Below are positions 61,622 through 64,000 of a stretch of DNA of 64,000 nt, in pieces. How positions within the stretch are numbered: the stretch's first letter is position 1; each line of letters starts with the position of its first letter. The notes below the pieces were generated by a model that saw nothing but the letters and a program-made list of their open reading frames with translations, did not search any database and had not been told where the DNA came from. The translations under genes and the position numbers were made by a program. The DNA comes from Antitrichia curtipendula (lineage: Eukaryota; Streptophyta; Bryopsida; Hypnales; Leucodontaceae). The DNA is taken from positions 21,576,001-21,640,000 of the forward strand of contig OX579637.1 in NCBI GenBank assembly GCA_951230915.1. The letters are read 5' to 3'.

Positions 61622-63513
61622 GTACTGTGTCTGCACTTGTGTTTTTTTATCGCTTTGGTAGAGGTGGATAATTAGGTTGTTGTTGTTTCGCTTGATAATG
61701 TTGTGGATATTTTCCAACCAAACATCATCCACAAATCATTTTTGTTGTTGTCTTAGATATAATGGGGTGATGAAAAGAAATTATCATCTTGAGTTTGATC
61801 AAGCCAAGTGCCCAAACTAGTATTTCCACCATGAAGTCTAGCATTATAGTGCTTCAATAGAAACAATAATTACTAAAAATTATCAAAATACAAAAAACTT
61901 AAGTATGCACATGCTACCCGTTTTCGGTAAACAATAAACCAAAATGCAAAAGAGAAGGTAGAATTTTTTTTTTATAAAGAAGAAGGCAAGATGGGCTTCA
62001 TAAGAAGTGATATATCCAATTGCTTATGAAGAAAGAAAAGTATCATCTAATTTAGGTGGCATGCATTTCAAATCTTGCGCTAGCTAGTAGGAATCTTGTT
62101 TGTGATAACCACCTAAACTATGAATAATTATTGTCCTAAATGACTAATATGTGACTTGAACAAAGAATATTCTTGACCTACATTGAAGTGCACATGCTCA
62201 TGGGTGCACACTAATAATTCTTTGAAATCTTACATTTGACATATCTTATGTAATAAAGTATGATATAAGCCTCCATCAACAATTTTCCATCCACTAATTA
62301 ATGGAGTGGTTGGTTTGAACATAAAATTGTGACATGGATTCAAATATACGGATTTTTGTATTCAATTAAAACACCATATTCGTTATAATGAGAGAATGGG
62401 GACCTCTCAAAATAAATACAATAGATTTGACCAAAATCACAAATTTCCATTTGAAATCACAAATTTCCATTAAAATGAGAGTTTTCAGATCGATTCGATC
62501 TGAATTGACATAAAACATTTCGTCAAGTTGACTTTTTTTGGGTGAATTTATGGTTTTGGAACTCTCAATTCACTAGAAAACTCTCATATTAATGAATATG
62601 GTGTTTTAACCCCTAAATCCCCAAGGCATTTTCTAGCTCCGAAACCACTGAAAATTGTCATTTCTGTTGCAATCACTCCCTAAACCAAAAAAAAATAATC
62701 TTTAGAGTCTAACCATACGATCTAATACTTCACTTGTCTTGAATCAAGTGGTAAAAATTTCATGAAGTTTGACCACAAGGATTGGAAGATATTAGCATTT
62801 GAAGTTGGAAAAAGAAGTTTTTTTGAACCATGGCCTGCAATTTGAGATGACTTTGACGGCCATTTGTGGATTCTTTTTGCACTACACACCATAAAGTTAA
62901 ATTTTGTTATGTTGAACATTTCAGTTGAAAGTTGGGGAAAAAAAATTTAGAGTGTCAAAACTTGAATTTCACACACGGGGGAGTCACTAGCTTAGAGGTT
63001 TGATATATACGTGAGATTGGGGGATATTTTAGAGGGGGCTATTTTTCTAATATTTTGTAATTTAATATACCCTATTGTTAAGAATAATTCTAAATTGTCA
63101 TTTATTATAGCACCCTTTATCATTTATAATACACATTTGAGTCCGAATTTTTGGCCCCTATATTAGATTTAAAAATTAGAACTAATAGGTATTGTATAAT
63201 TTTTTTTCTATTACTGTTTTTTATTCTTTAATTTTCTTCTTTATTCTTTTATCACTTTTTTTTCAAACCATTTTTTTATGGTTATTGAAAACTAAAATAC
63301 TTTATATTTAGACAATATACTATGTCCAAGGGTGAATGCAAGAAACACCTATACTATTTTGCATCACACCATGCATGTTGATTTGTTTTGACCATAACTT
63401 TTGTTTTTTGGCTCCAAATGACTCAAAATTAATAGGTAAGGTACTCGTGACTATTATACACCTTATTCAATTTTTAAAATAATTTCCAAAAATATTTTAC
63501 TATCAAAAAATAG

Positions 63514-63929
63514 ACTCCAATTTTATAGCACCTTTACCAATTTGGAGGTTTTTAGTACTATTTAGTATCAAAAAAACAAATCTTGTGCTGAAATTTAGAA
63601 GGGATGGTCTTTTAGTAGAATTGTAGCTATTCTCTAAAGGAATTATTAAATTAATTAATTATATGTGGTGTGGAAGTCCACAAAATGCGCTTCTTTCTGC
63701 TTCAAAAAAACAAATCTTGTGCTGAAATTTAGAAGGGATGGTCTTTTAGTAGAATTGTAGCTATTCTCTAAAGGAATTATTAAATTAATTAATTATATGT
63801 GGTGTGGAAGTCCACAAAATGCGCTTCTTTCTGCTTGCATTTTGTAACATATAAAATAATATTTTGGAGGTTTTTTGGATGAATGATCATTTGCATAGAG
63901 TTATTACTATTTTCTTGAGATTTTGCACT
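63514..63929 (+). repeat. Truncated third unit with a 134-base internal tandem duplication
   Basis: The start of S appears a third time. Bases 63569-63702 are repeated immediately as 63703-63836 (starting at caaaaaaacaaatcttgtgc). After 'ttttgcactt' at 63929 the sequence leaves the unit (unit 2 continues 'ttttagttctcc'). Confidence 0.85.
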
Positions 63930-63962
63930 TATTTCATCACATTATTCAATAAAGACATTATT

Positions 63963-64000
63963 GAATTCCATTACATTAAATATTTAATGTAATGGAATTC
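63963..64000. repeat. Perfect 38-base palindrome at the window end
   Basis: GAATTCCATTACATTAAAT is followed directly by its exact reverse complement, with no loop, and reaches the last base of the window. It may be the centre of a larger inverted repeat or an assembly fold-back point, or a small hairpin. Confidence 0.85.

Larger units (their letters stand above)
55184..63513 (+). repeat. Tandem repeat unit 2, 8.33 kb
   Basis: The same order S-R-T as unit 1. It is 134 bases shorter because the inner hairpin at about 54030-54163 of unit 1 is absent near 62490. Otherwise differences are rare single bases and homopolymer length changes, for example cggttac / tggttac at about 50369 against 58833. 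Confidence 0.9.

Noticed and set aside
43817..64000. CRISPR or rDNA-like array
   Set aside because: Units are 8.46 kb with no short regular direct repeats and spacers, and no rRNA-like sequence.

Overview
This is a nuclear window from a land plant. Genes are split by spliceosomal GT-AG introns, intergenic DNA is AT-rich and full of short inverted-repeat elements, a plant telo-box lies upstream of a ribosome-biogenesis gene, and the protein fragments (delta-COP, UTP20, F-box, FCP1-like and CDC7-like) look plant-like. The general style (F-box family, moderate introns, many MITEs) suggests an early-diverging land plant such as a bryophyte or lycophyte, but I cannot fix the species. One 200-base assembly gap lies at 43617-43816.

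Layout. 1-1640: remains of an FCP1/NIF-like HAD phosphatase domain with an in-frame TAG, and a second unrecognised ORF. 1640-4650: AT-rich DNA without genes. 4870-8070: an unusual gene encoding a 428-residue protein with an Arg/Gly-rich linker and a C-terminal domain resembling the DUF3990 / ADP-ribosyltransferase-like fold. 8.4-11.2 kb: an intron-containing but broken copy of coatomer subunit delta that lacks exon 1. 11.9-13.5 kb: a pogo-like MITE, a 150-bp direct repeat and two exons of a CDC7-like kinase. 14-26 kb: mainly transposable-element relics (TTAA-flanked piggyBac-like MITEs, TA-flanked MITEs, foldbacks) around a frameshifted F-box pseudogene (17.7-19.2 kb, minus).

27.2-42.5 kb (minus): the one clear large housekeeping gene, UTP20, a scaffold of the small-subunit processome, in roughly 28-30 exons. 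Its exons are open, except for one in-frame TGA 42 codons before the family-like end. A telo-box lies just upstream.

43.8-64.0 kb: a recent repeat array. A 2.9-kb segment (R) occurs inverted at 43.8-46.7 kb and direct at 51.8-54.7 kb and about 60.2-63.1 kb. R is part of a unit of about 8.46 kb repeated in tandem (46.7-55.2, 55.2-63.5, then a truncated third start). Each R carries a near-identical copy of coatomer delta exon 1 with splice sites, which is the exon missing from the 8.4-kb pseudogene. The array also contains nested TTAA- and TA-flanked MITEs and hairpins. I found no transposase, reverse transcriptase, rRNA, tRNA or CRISPR array.

The genes do not form a pathway together. The window reads as one essential ribosome-biogenesis gene embedded in decaying gene copies and young repeats.
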